Part shown: piece by piece, positions 6,620 through 12,070 of the stretch
How positions within the stretch are numbered: position 1 is the first letter of the stretch
How the letters are laid out: each line of letters opens with the position of its first letter
DNA from: Bacteriovoracaceae bacterium
GTDB taxonomy: Bacteria; Bdellovibrionota; Bacteriovoracia; Bacteriovoracales; Bacteriovoracaceae
Assembly: GCA_023146355.1 (NCBI GenBank)
Contig: JAGLCH010000046.1
Location: 1-12,070, forward strand
Direction of reading: 5' to 3'
DNA: 12,070 bases
Translations under genes and position numbers: made by a program
Notes under the pieces: model-generated
The model's database searches: none
Told to the model about the DNA's origin: nothing
What the model saw: the letters and a program-made list of their open reading frames with translations, nothing else

Positions 6620-8026
6620 TTAAAGTGACGTATCTAAATTTTTGTAACTAACGTAATCGGGGAATAGGATACCCCTGTAACCGCCAACCACAATTCCTCT
6701 TGGGTGACGATAATTTTGTGCCATTCCAATATCCACATAAAAAACACCCACCATATCCTCGCGATCAAGAGCGTACACATTACCAGACTTAGTCTTTTTT
6801 CCCGACTCATCAAATTCTATAACAGTTGGAGTCTGATCAATCTCGAAAGTACCTGCATCAATATACTTTTCTGGTGAAATATTTTTCAGGACATAGTTCT
6901 GATCTGCACGCCCTGTTTCATCATTACTCATAATTGAAGTTAAAATATACTCAAAAGTCTCTAGTTTTCCTGTATAACGAGATAGAGTCTCGTCGTACAT
7001 TTTTTCTTCGGCATAGATCTTAATAACCGGTGTCCCCACAGGTAGAAGACTTCTTAAGTAGGCAATCGCTTCATTATTAAATCTTGTACAGCCACTACTT
7101 CTAGGATCTGTAACTAAATTAGCGATAAAACTTTTGGTGCGCTTGATGTAGTCTTCTTTATCTGCTCCCCATCCAATTGTTCCATGCATCCACTGATAGT
7201 GTGCATTAGGGCCAACTTTGGCAGCAAACCAACCAAAGGCACCACGCATTCCATCCTCTTGACCATCATACAAATATTTGTCCTTAGTCCAGCTAATGGC
7301 ATTAGAGCCAGCACGCGGCGGCAGCCCCAAGCTAGGAGAATACCATCGCGGGTAGTGAGCAGCATAATCCTGGTAGAATTTATTCCAGTTCGTGATCTTT
7401 AGTGCTCCAACAATAGATCTTTTACCTGTTTTATTTTCACCAACTGCAACCTCAGATTCAAAGACCATTTTGTTGTTACAAAGTCCCTGTTCATTACAGT
7501 TCTTTTCATAAATTCGAACACGCTCTGTGGCGATATTCTGAACGACGTAGTATTTACTGTTATTCTCCGGAGATATATACTCTGATTTATTAATGCTTAG
7601 ATAGTTACGACTAACAAAAACTATACTATCTTCACTAACTAATTGAACACCAACATACACTCCACCAAGAACGGTATTGAGAGAAATAACTTTTACTTTA
7701 CTGTTTCTTTCAAGTTGCCCAACTACATTTCTCTCTGCGTCTCGAATATTCAGCGCTGATGCAGTGATGTAATAGGTTCCCCCTGCCACAATATTATCAC
7801 CAAGAGCATTGGCCTTAAGTCCAAGTGAGCTTTTGCTGAAACGTAGAGTTGAAATATCTTGCCTCGTCGAGAGTTCATCAAAGTTATCGACAATAGCGTC
7901 GCGATCATGCACCTCGGCATTTTGCATTTTAATCATTTTATCCAGTGTTTTCTGGTGATCTACAGACTGAGCGTTAACCGCCGATCCGACTAGCATTGAA
8001 AGAGCTAAAAAGGCTAATTTATTCAT
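6620..8026 (-). CDS. Exported SH3-domain L,D-transpeptidase (YkuD family)
   Basis: Residues 1-19 are a signal peptide (hydrophobic core LAFLALSMLVGSA, cleavage after VNA). Residues ~83-143 form a bacterial SH3 domain (ALNIRDAERNVVGQLERNSKVKV), a likely wall-binding module. Residues ~158-345 are the catalytic domain with H281-G-T and the active-site SSGCTRF (C313, R315); the usual SHGC His is Ser here. Such enzymes act in the periplasm, forming 3-3 crosslinks or exchanging D-amino acids or proteins on peptidoglycan. The last ~120 residues (346-468) match nothing I know and may be an accessory domain. The 468 residues are long for the family. AAGGAGA stands four bases before the ATG, and a weak extended -10 (TGGTATTTT) lies upstream. 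Monocistronic, with its own terminator. If this is a predatory bacterium, a role on prey or self wall is plausible, by analogy with Bdellovibrio L,D-transpeptidases. Confidence 0.88.
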   Translation of the reverse strand: MNKLAFLALSMLVGSAVNAQSVDHQKTLDKMIKMQNAEVHDRDAIVDNFDELSTRQDISTLRFSKSSLGLKANALGDNIVAGGTYYITASALNIRDAERNVVGQLERNSKVKVISLNTVLGGVYVGVQLVSEDSIVFVSRNYLSINKSEYISPENNSKYYVVQNIATERVRIYEKNCNEQGLCNNKMVFESEVAVGENKTGKRSIVGALKITNWNKFYQDYAAHYPRWYSPSLGLPPRAGSNAISWTKDKYLYDGQEDGMRGAFGWFAAKVGPNAHYQWMHGTIGWGADKEDYIKRTKSFIANLVTDPRSSGCTRFNNEAIAYLRSLLPVGTPVIKIYAEEKMYDETLSRYTGKLETFEYILTSIMSNDETGRADQNYVLKNISPEKYIDAGTFEIDQTPTVIEFDESGKKTKSGNVYALDREDMVGVFYVDIGMAQNYRHPRGIVVGGYRGILFPDYVSYKNLDTSL

Positions 8027-8110
8027 GGTTTCTCCTTACGATTTATAATAAAATACCACAAATAACGCCCCGCAACACAACCTGTGTAATATTTCCTCAC
8101 CCCTCAGGAA

Positions 8111-8136
8111 AACAAAAAAGGACCCAAAAGGATCCC
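8111..8136 (-). terminator. Intrinsic terminator of the PH-like gene
   Basis: On the minus strand GGATCC, loop TTTT and GGGTCC (one G-U pair) form a six-bp stem followed by TTTTTTGTT. It lies about 27 bases past the stop of the gene ending at 8163 and 84 bases or more upstream of the transpeptidase start, separating the two minus-strand genes. Confidence 0.75.
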
Positions 8137-8162
8137 ATATCGTAAGTGCTTGTAACTATAGA

Positions 8163-8540
8163 CTATGCTGCTTCGCTGTGACTCTCAAGCGCCTGATCCA
8201 AAAGCTTGCAAAACTCTCTGGCCGCCTGCCAACCGATCCCCAAGCGATAAAAGCTGTTTTCGCAGGTCAATCTAATGTTGTAAAGGCCCGTTTGGGCCAA
8301 ATGAACTGATTTTACACTGGCAAGTGGGTACTCTCTTATAATATTGCGCCCATTGGCCGTGGAACAAAATAGAAGTCTATTTTCTGTCAGGGCGTACAGT
8401 CCATAATCCTGTTGCAAAACCCCCACCGTAAGGCCCACTAGCTCCTCGTTATCACTCAGCATGCCTTTTACATACTCCACATCTTTCTCAATCACATTTT
8501 TCATAAATGTTGATTTTGCATCTAAATACTCAAATTTCAT
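8163..8540 (-). CDS. Small PH-domain-like protein of unknown role
   Basis: 125 residues, no signal peptide and no membrane helix, so probably cytoplasmic. The middle reads GLYALTENRLLFCSTANGRNIIREYPLASVKSV, the pattern of bacterial PH domains of the YokE-like group: a strand with TxxRLhF, a turn, then a strand ending in hPhxxhxxV. A closing helix (WQAAREFCKLLDQAL) fits the PH fold's C-terminal helix. No catalytic motif is visible. Such domains are usually structural or regulatory, and I infer no specific function. The ribosome-binding site is weak (TTAGG before the ATG). It stands alone between its terminator and the divergent small gene at 8711. Confidence 0.65.
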   Translation of the reverse strand: MKFEYLDAKSTFMKNVIEKDVEYVKGMLSDNEELVGLTVGVLQQDYGLYALTENRLLFCSTANGRNIIREYPLASVKSVHLAQTGLYNIRLTCENSFYRLGIGWQAAREFCKLLDQALESHSEAA

Positions 8541-8680
8541 AGGCCTAACCTTTTACTAGTCACTTTTATATCGGCCTAAAAGATAGAAAACTTGAGTATT
8601 TGGAGCTACTAATCATGCGAGCTCTTTTAATCAACAAACTTAACAAATTTTGTGATTATGCCGATTATAACATGACATAA

Positions 8681-8695
8681 TTAACGATACGTTAA
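8681..8695. promoter_or_regulatory. Perfect palindrome before the small charged gene
   Basis: TTAACG and CGTTAA flank ATA, a perfect 15-bp dyad five bases before the AGG ribosome-binding site of the gene at 8711. A CATAAT at 8676-8681 touches its left edge. The location suits an operator at the transcription start, but no -35 at proper spacing is evident, so the promoter itself is uncertain. Confidence 0.4.
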
Positions 8696-8710
8696 GTGTA
8701 AGGTTCTTCA

Positions 8711-8938
8711 ATGGCACTCAATATCAAACCACTAATGAAAAAGGATCACCCCGAGGTCACTTCTCCAGAAAAGCCCTTAGGTGAATCAGATGCGGCCGAA
8801 GAAGAGTCAAAAAAAGATTACAAAAGACCATGTGAGAATAAAATTGATCAAAAAGATGAAGAGCGCAAGAAGCTTAAGTCTAGAATAAAGAAGAAAATCA
8901 ATCCAAAGAGAATTCTCAGAAGGTTGAATATTATATAA
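8711..8938 (+). CDS. Small highly charged protein, unknown
   Basis: 75 residues, very rich in Lys, Glu, Asp and Arg. It has an acidic/mixed middle (GESDAAEEESKKD) and a strongly basic C-terminus (KKLKSRIKKKINPKRILRRLNII) that could form a helix binding nucleic acid or membrane. No signal peptide and no recognised family. Supporting a real gene are an AGG seven bases before the ATG and the palindrome just upstream; the low-complexity composition argues for caution. A single Cys at residue 41. Function unknown. Confidence 0.5.
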   Translation: MALNIKPLMKKDHPEVTSPEKPLGESDAAEEESKKDYKRPCENKIDQKDEERKKLKSRIKKKINPKRILRRLNII

Positions 8939-9001
8939 TTTAAAGCTTTTTTACCCATCTCAGCGCCTCCCCAAATTCTTGAATAAAACCGTAAACTTCT
9001 T

Positions 9002-9030
9002 TTGACACACAACGTTTTTATTTTTATGAT
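9002..9030 (+). promoter_or_regulatory. Near-consensus sigma70 promoter of the parA-xer unit
   Basis: A perfect TTGACA (9002-9007) and TATGAT (9025-9030, five of six) are separated by exactly 17 bases, predicting a start near 9037 and a leader of about 69 bases. This is the best promoter in the window and implies substantial basal expression of the three genes downstream unless repressed. Confidence 0.8.
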
Positions 9031-9038
9031 TATAGCTA

Positions 9039-9052
9039 GTTAAGTTGTTAAG
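9039..9052 (+). repeat. Short direct repeat at the transcription start
   Basis: GTTAAG occurs twice, at 9039-9044 and 9047-9052, separated by TT, right at and after the predicted start. This is a possible binding site for the product of the first gene, which has its own DNA-binding segment. It is short enough to be chance. Confidence 0.3.
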
Positions 9053-9067
9053 ATGAAGATTTCCTGT

Positions 9068-9097
9068 CTTTTAGATAGGGGATTTGCCCTTCAAAAG
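9068..9097 (+). promoter_or_regulatory. Leader hairpin overlapping the parA ribosome-binding site
   Basis: CTTTT (9068-9072) can pair with AAAAG (9093-9097), and inside it AGGG (9077-9080) with CCCT (9087-9090), loop GATTTG. The outer stem takes in the first half of the AAAAGGAG ribosome-binding site at 9093-9100, so the structure could limit translation. Read by eye; no folding energy was computed. Confidence 0.35.
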
Positions 9098-9105
9098 GAG
9101 TTGAC

Positions 9106-10200
9106 GTGGCAAACTACGTAACAATGAAGAAGGTGGCCTGCATGTTTGGTGGCCCACACCTTTCCGAAGATATAATCAACCTTCAAGAGCAGGGACTTAT
9201 TCCTGCGCCAGAACGATTTCTTTCGGGTGCCCTTTTTAAAAAAGGCTGGCCTGTATCTGAGCTCCCTAAAATTGGTGAGAAGATTGGTTATTTTAAAAAA
9301 TTTAAAGAGTCAGTTGCTATATCTGTTTTTACTACCAAAGGCGGAGTGCTTAAGAGCACGCTTGCATTAAATCTTGCACGAACAGCAGCTCTTCATGGAC
9401 TAAAGACCTGTGTTGTTGGTCTCGATATCCAAGGAGATGTCACGACTGCGCTTGGCTTTGATAATCAGCTAGGTAATGATGATAGCCTCGAAGAGATTGT
9501 CTCAAAGCTCAACAGCATTAAAGGGCTATCCGACTATTTTAACAACCGCTATCGTCTTCATGAAGTCATTGAAGAAACAGATATTCCAAACCTCTTTTTA
9601 ATTCCAGAGACTCCTGAGCTAGCTGCACTAAATGATTCCTTGTCTAATATTAATCGCAGAGAATATTGGCTCAGAGATCGTGTAGTTTCACAATTAAAAG
9701 AGCACTTTGATCTTGTGGTGATGGACTGTTCTCCAAATTGGAATAAGCTCACAACAAATGCTCTTGTGGCATGTGATATTCTACTCTCCCCACTGGAGTG
9801 TAAGATCAATAACTTTAGAAACCTCAATGTCTTTAAACATTTTCTTAATCAGTTTAAGCAAGATATGGATATTGATTTTGAAACCATTTTCACACCTACA
9901 AAATTTAATCCCAATAGACGGCTAGGCGTAGATATCTGCAACTGGTATCGCGATAATGTTAAGGGATGTACTGAGAACTCAGTTAGGGAGAGTATTGTTT
10001 GTGAAGAAGCAACAGCGCTCAATAAGTCTGTTATCGAACATGCTGCTGGTAAGCCTCAAGCAAATGAGATGATTTCGCTGATGACTGAAATTCACGGTCG
10101 AATTGAATCCTACCTTGAGGAAGTTAAATCCTGCGCACCCTATACACAAAAAACAGGTAGTGAGTTTAAGCACCTTTTTGATAGAGAAGTGAGGCCTTAA
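9106..10200 (+). CDS. ParA-family ATPase with N-terminal MerR-like DNA-binding segment
   Basis: Residues 1-65 resemble a MerR-type winged helix: a helix-turn-helix (YVTMKKVACMFG..LSEDIINLQEQGLIPAPER), a wing around LSGALFKKGW, and a closing helix. Then comes the deviant Walker A KGGVLKST (78-85, signature K78, catalytic K83; Leu replaces the usual Gly before the Lys), the DIQGD switch with D107, and Walker B VVMDCSP with D207. The ParA fold runs to about 330. Such proteins bind DNA non-specifically as ATP dimers and move plasmids, chromosome origins or protein cargo; those with an N-terminal HTH often repress their own operon. GTG at 9106 is chosen because AAAAGGAG ends five bases before it; an ATG at 9124 would cut into the helix-turn-helix. 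Its TAA overlaps the next ATG by one base. Confidence 0.88.
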   Translation: MANYVTMKKVACMFGGPHLSEDIINLQEQGLIPAPERFLSGALFKKGWPVSELPKIGEKIGYFKKFKESVAISVFTTKGGVLKSTLALNLARTAALHGLKTCVVGLDIQGDVTTALGFDNQLGNDDSLEEIVSKLNSIKGLSDYFNNRYRLHEVIEETDIPNLFLIPETPELAALNDSLSNINRREYWLRDRVVSQLKEHFDLVVMDCSPNWNKLTTNALVACDILLSPLECKINNFRNLNVFKHFLNQFKQDMDIDFETIFTPTKFNPNRRLGVDICNWYRDNVKGCTENSVRESIVCEEATALNKSVIEHAAGKPQANEMISLMTEIHGRIESYLEEVKSCAPYTQKTGSEFKHLFDREVRP

Positions 10201-10511
10201 TGGCAATTAGTCTTGGTCATGTAAAAAAATCTATAACAGCACAAATTGCAGCGGCCCAAATAACAAAAGAGCAGTCTGCAAGTCCCTGGGAATCATTTGA
10301 TAGTCTTGGTCCACAGATAAGATCAGTTCAGGCAAATGAGGCCTTGCGTAAAGTTGGTGTAAAAAAAAATGATAACCTTGTAGACTTTAAGTTTTATAAG
10401 AATAAGCGTGAGAAGGTTGCACTTAACGGATCTGAAATTATCAATAAGGTCGATGTACCTTGCGCTTCTGCTGGCCTAATTGGATTTCTTAAACGCCTTT
10501 TCCTCAGTTAG
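10200..10511 (+). CDS. Protein of unknown family in the parB position
   Basis: 103 residues, translationally coupled to the ParA-like gene (TAATG overlap) and two bases before the recombinase ATG. It begins with a probable helix (LGHVKKSITAQIAAAQITKEQ), has a polar middle (SPWESFDSLGPQIRSVQANEALRKVG, then KKNDNLVDFKFYKNKREKV), and ends in a small amphipathic hydrophobic tail (CASAGLIGFLKRLFLS). I see no ParB box, ribbon-helix-helix or helix-turn-helix. Position suggests a ParA partner or recombinase accessory factor, but this is inference only. ParA-interacting proteins often use a basic N-terminal helix, which residues 1-21 could supply. Confidence 0.75.
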   Translation: MAISLGHVKKSITAQIAAAQITKEQSASPWESFDSLGPQIRSVQANEALRKVGVKKNDNLVDFKFYKNKREKVALNGSEIINKVDVPCASAGLIGFLKRLFLS

Positions 10512-10513
10512 CA

Positions 10514-11452
10514 ATGAGTGGAGGGCATAGCTTTAAATTCTATGATGAATTTTTTGAAAACTTCAGCTCAAAATTCACTCGTAAATCATATCAAAACGAT
10601 ATCGATCAATTTTTAAATTACATCACTAAATTCTACCCCGAAATAAAACAATATATTGATGTAGAGCGCAAGCATGTCATTAAATTTAGAAACTATCTAG
10701 AAGAAGTTGGCGGACATAAAGGCGATGCCTGTGCCCCTAAAACCATTGCGCGAAAGCTTGCTGCAATCTCCAGCTTCTATCACTTTCTTGTTGAAATTGG
10801 CGAGGCAAAGTATAATCCAGCAACCTCTGTCAAAAGACCTCGAAGAGATGTTAGAACCCCGACAAATGCATTGAGTACAGATCAAGTTCGACAGCTATTT
10901 GAATGCATTGATGCCAAAAAGCTTTCTGGATCACTGCATTTAAGTCTTCTTGTTACTTTCTTTACGACTGGCCTTCGAAAGAGTGAAGTGCTAAATCTTC
11001 GCTTTAGAAATTATCGTGAAATTAATGAATATAAGATCCTAGAGTTTACCGGCAAAGGTGGAAAGATTGGACAAAAGCTACTTCATCCAACTTGTGTTGA
11101 GGCGCTAGAGCATTATCTTTCCTTGATGGTTGAAGAAGGGCGCGGCCATTGCCCGGATGATTGGCTATTTCAACCCACGAAGAATCCCAAAAATCCAAAT
11201 GAGCTTAACAAGAGGCTAAATCCCAAAACTATTAATGAGATCCTCGATCAATACGGGAGAAAAATAGGGTTGAACTTTAAGATATCTCCCCACTCTGCCC
11301 GCGCTACTTTCATCACTGAGCTGCTTGATCTTGGAACTGATATCTATCGAGTGGCGAGGGAGGTCAACCACTCCTCCGTTCGAACCACTCAAGAATATGA
11401 CAAGCGAAGAAAAAAGATTACAGAAAGCCCAGTATTCAAGTTGCGATTTTGA
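10514..11452 (+). CDS. Xer-type tyrosine recombinase/integrase
   Basis: 312 residues, typical XerC/XerD size. An N-terminal SAM-like core-binding domain (~8-100, FSSKFTRKSYQNDIDQFLNYI .. KTIARKLAAISSFYHFLVE) is followed by the catalytic domain with the full set: R155 (TGLRKSE), K181 (TGKGGK), H260 and R263 (SPHSARATF), H286 (NHSS) and nucleophile Y295 (TTQEYDKRR). It should therefore be active in cleaving and rejoining DNA through a 3'-phosphotyrosine. Third gene of the unit, with no gap for a separate promoter. It could resolve dimers like XerCD or move an integrated element. I could find neither a dif-like site nor flanking attachment repeats by eye, so I give no symbol. Confidence 0.93.
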   Translation: MSGGHSFKFYDEFFENFSSKFTRKSYQNDIDQFLNYITKFYPEIKQYIDVERKHVIKFRNYLEEVGGHKGDACAPKTIARKLAAISSFYHFLVEIGEAKYNPATSVKRPRRDVRTPTNALSTDQVRQLFECIDAKKLSGSLHLSLLVTFFTTGLRKSEVLNLRFRNYREINEYKILEFTGKGGKIGQKLLHPTCVEALEHYLSLMVEEGRGHCPDDWLFQPTKNPKNPNELNKRLNPKTINEILDQYGRKIGLNFKISPHSARATFITELLDLGTDIYRVAREVNHSSVRTTQEYDKRRKKITESPVFKLRF

Positions 11453-11454
11453 GC

Positions 11455-11471
11455 AAAAAAACTTTTTTTTT
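11455..11471. terminator. A/T-symmetric element between convergent genes
   Basis: Seven As, one C and nine Ts lie three bases after the recombinase stop and run into the stop codon of the opposing gene. It would give a T-run in both directions and an A-U hairpin with a tiny loop, so it may act as a weak bidirectional terminator. There is no GC stem. Confidence 0.35.
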
Positions 11472-11733
11472 ACAGTCCAGGTAGTGGTGCAACCTTAAAT
11501 ACAAATTCCCTCGGCGGTTCTACTGCAAACTCAACTGACTTTGAAAAGACTTGTTTTGCTGCCACTTCCTCTGAAATGTTGTAAGAGCTAAACAATACGG
11601 ACATGTATCTATAAACTGACTCAAGATCCATACCAAGTGAAGCATTTACTACTCTTGCTCCCTTTTGTCCGGCATAGATCGATTCATGTTTTTTAGCATC
11701 TACTTTAAAAAAGTCCATAATTGCATCAAACAT
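11470..11733 (-). CDS. Small protein of unknown function
   Basis: 87 residues, no signal peptide, no membrane helix, no motif I recognise. The N-terminal half is mixed helix (MFDAIMDFFKVDAKKHESIYAG), the middle LESVYRYMSVLFSSYNISEEVAAKQV looks helical, and the tail VEFAVEPPREFVFKVAPLPGL is strand and proline rich. The start at 11733 has only a weak GATGAG before it. It is convergent with the recombinase gene, the stop codons being 17 bases apart, and appears to be outside that unit. A single open frame of this size could be spurious, but residue composition looks protein-like. Confidence 0.55.
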   Translation of the reverse strand: MFDAIMDFFKVDAKKHESIYAGQKGARVVNASLGMDLESVYRYMSVLFSSYNISEEVAAKQVFSKSVEFAVEPPREFVFKVAPLPGL

Positions 11734-11800
11734 CTCATCAGAAATTATCGTGTACTGTTTACCGTATTCTTAAGAGTCTATAATCGACAAATGGGGGGGT

Positions 11801-11832
11801 AATAATGAAAAAGGCCTCCAAATGGAGGCCTT
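11801..11832 (-). terminator. Intrinsic terminator of the right-end gene
   Basis: AAGGCCTCCA (11811-11820) and TGGAGGCCTT (11823-11832) are perfect 10-bp complements separated by AA. On the minus strand the stem runs into TTTTT followed by CATTATT, so it ends the gene whose stop is at 11861. The plus-strand side has little T-run. Confidence 0.85.
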
Positions 11833-11860
11833 CTAGATATAATTAACTGGAATGATTATC

Positions 11861-12070
11861 TTATTCAAAAATGAGTGAACTTGGGCGCTTGGTTACGAAA
11901 GACTTCATCTTAAAGTCAAGAACAGGTCCATCAGTCAAAGATTTAGAATAAACTGCCTCAGGAACATCTGGGACCATTGCAATGGCCGCAAGGATAACCT
12001 GATCAAGTGACGACTCTGGGAACATTGCGGTATAAAATGCTGCTCTCTTTGCTCTCTCAAGGTTTACAAT
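11861..12070 (-). CDS. C-terminal 69 residues of an unknown protein (partial)
   Basis: The minus frame is open from the right edge to a TAA at 11863-11861, followed 29 bases later by a strong terminator, which supports it as a real gene end. The visible part reads NLERAKRAAFYTAMFPESSLDQVILAAIAMVPDVPEAVYSKS, then DFKMKSFVTKRPSSLIFE. It looks like a helical soluble region with a short polar tail. No family is recognisable from this fragment; the start and bulk of the gene lie outside the window. Confidence 0.65.
   Translation of the reverse strand: MVNLERAKRAAFYTAMFPESSLDQVILAAIAMVPDVPEAVYSKSLTDGPVLDFKMKSFVTKRPSSLIFE

Noticed and set aside
9106..11452. Complete integrated element with attachment sites
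   Set aside because: No flanking direct repeats, tRNA gene or dif-like palindrome were found by eye on either side, and base composition does not visibly differ from the neighbours, so boundaries cannot be claimed.
11793..11799. Run of seven Gs as a phase-variation tract
   Set aside because: It lies outside any coding frame and not clearly in a promoter spacer; a single short homopolymer is insufficient.
11470..12070. The two right-end minus-strand proteins as tandem paralogues (both contain V(F/Y)SKS near the C-terminus)
   Set aside because: The similarity is limited to a few residues and the rest does not align.

Overview
This is an AT-rich bacterial window with dense, mostly protein-coding content and no RNA genes or CRISPR arrays that I can see. 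The gene set (diaminopimelate synthesis by the succinylase route, FeoAB iron uptake, an exported L,D-transpeptidase with SH3 domain, a hybrid receiver/kinase protein) points to a Gram-negative chromosome. The low GC, a fungal/archaeal-type aspartate-semialdehyde dehydrogenase and the cell-wall enzyme would suit the Bdellovibrionota (Bacteriovorax/Halobacteriovorax-like predators). That placement is an inference from protein character, not a database result.

Layout. 1-539 (minus) is the N-terminal part of a receiver-domain protein that runs off the left edge, probably a REC-histidine kinase hybrid. 641-3923 (plus) is a tight lysine/meso-DAP operon, asd-dapB-dapA-dapD, with start/stop overlaps at the first two junctions. 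It takes aspartyl-4-phosphate to N-succinyl-2-amino-6-ketopimelate. 4122-6436 (plus) is feoA-feoB, preceded by a promoter whose -35 is overlapped by a strong dyad, a likely operator. Between feoB and the next gene lies a short start-less coding remnant that resembles the C-terminus of an outer-membrane beta-barrel. 6620-8026 (minus) is a secreted SH3/YkuD L,D-transpeptidase and 8163-8540 (minus) a small PH-like protein. Each has its own strong minus-strand terminator. 8711-8938 (plus) encodes a small, highly charged protein with a perfect palindrome just upstream.

9002-11452 (plus) is the most unusual part: a near-consensus sigma70 promoter drives a tightly packed three-gene unit. It encodes a ParA-type ATPase with an N-terminal MerR-like DNA-binding segment, a 103-residue protein of unknown family, and a complete Xer-type tyrosine recombinase. 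This pairs segregation-type and site-specific recombination functions in one transcript, with an unrecognised protein in the slot where parB usually sits. It is the best candidate here for an undescribed system.

The right end (minus) has an 87-residue protein of unknown function and the C-terminal 69 residues of another unknown protein, the latter followed by a perfect 10-bp hairpin terminator. No gene-free stretch exceeds 300 bases.
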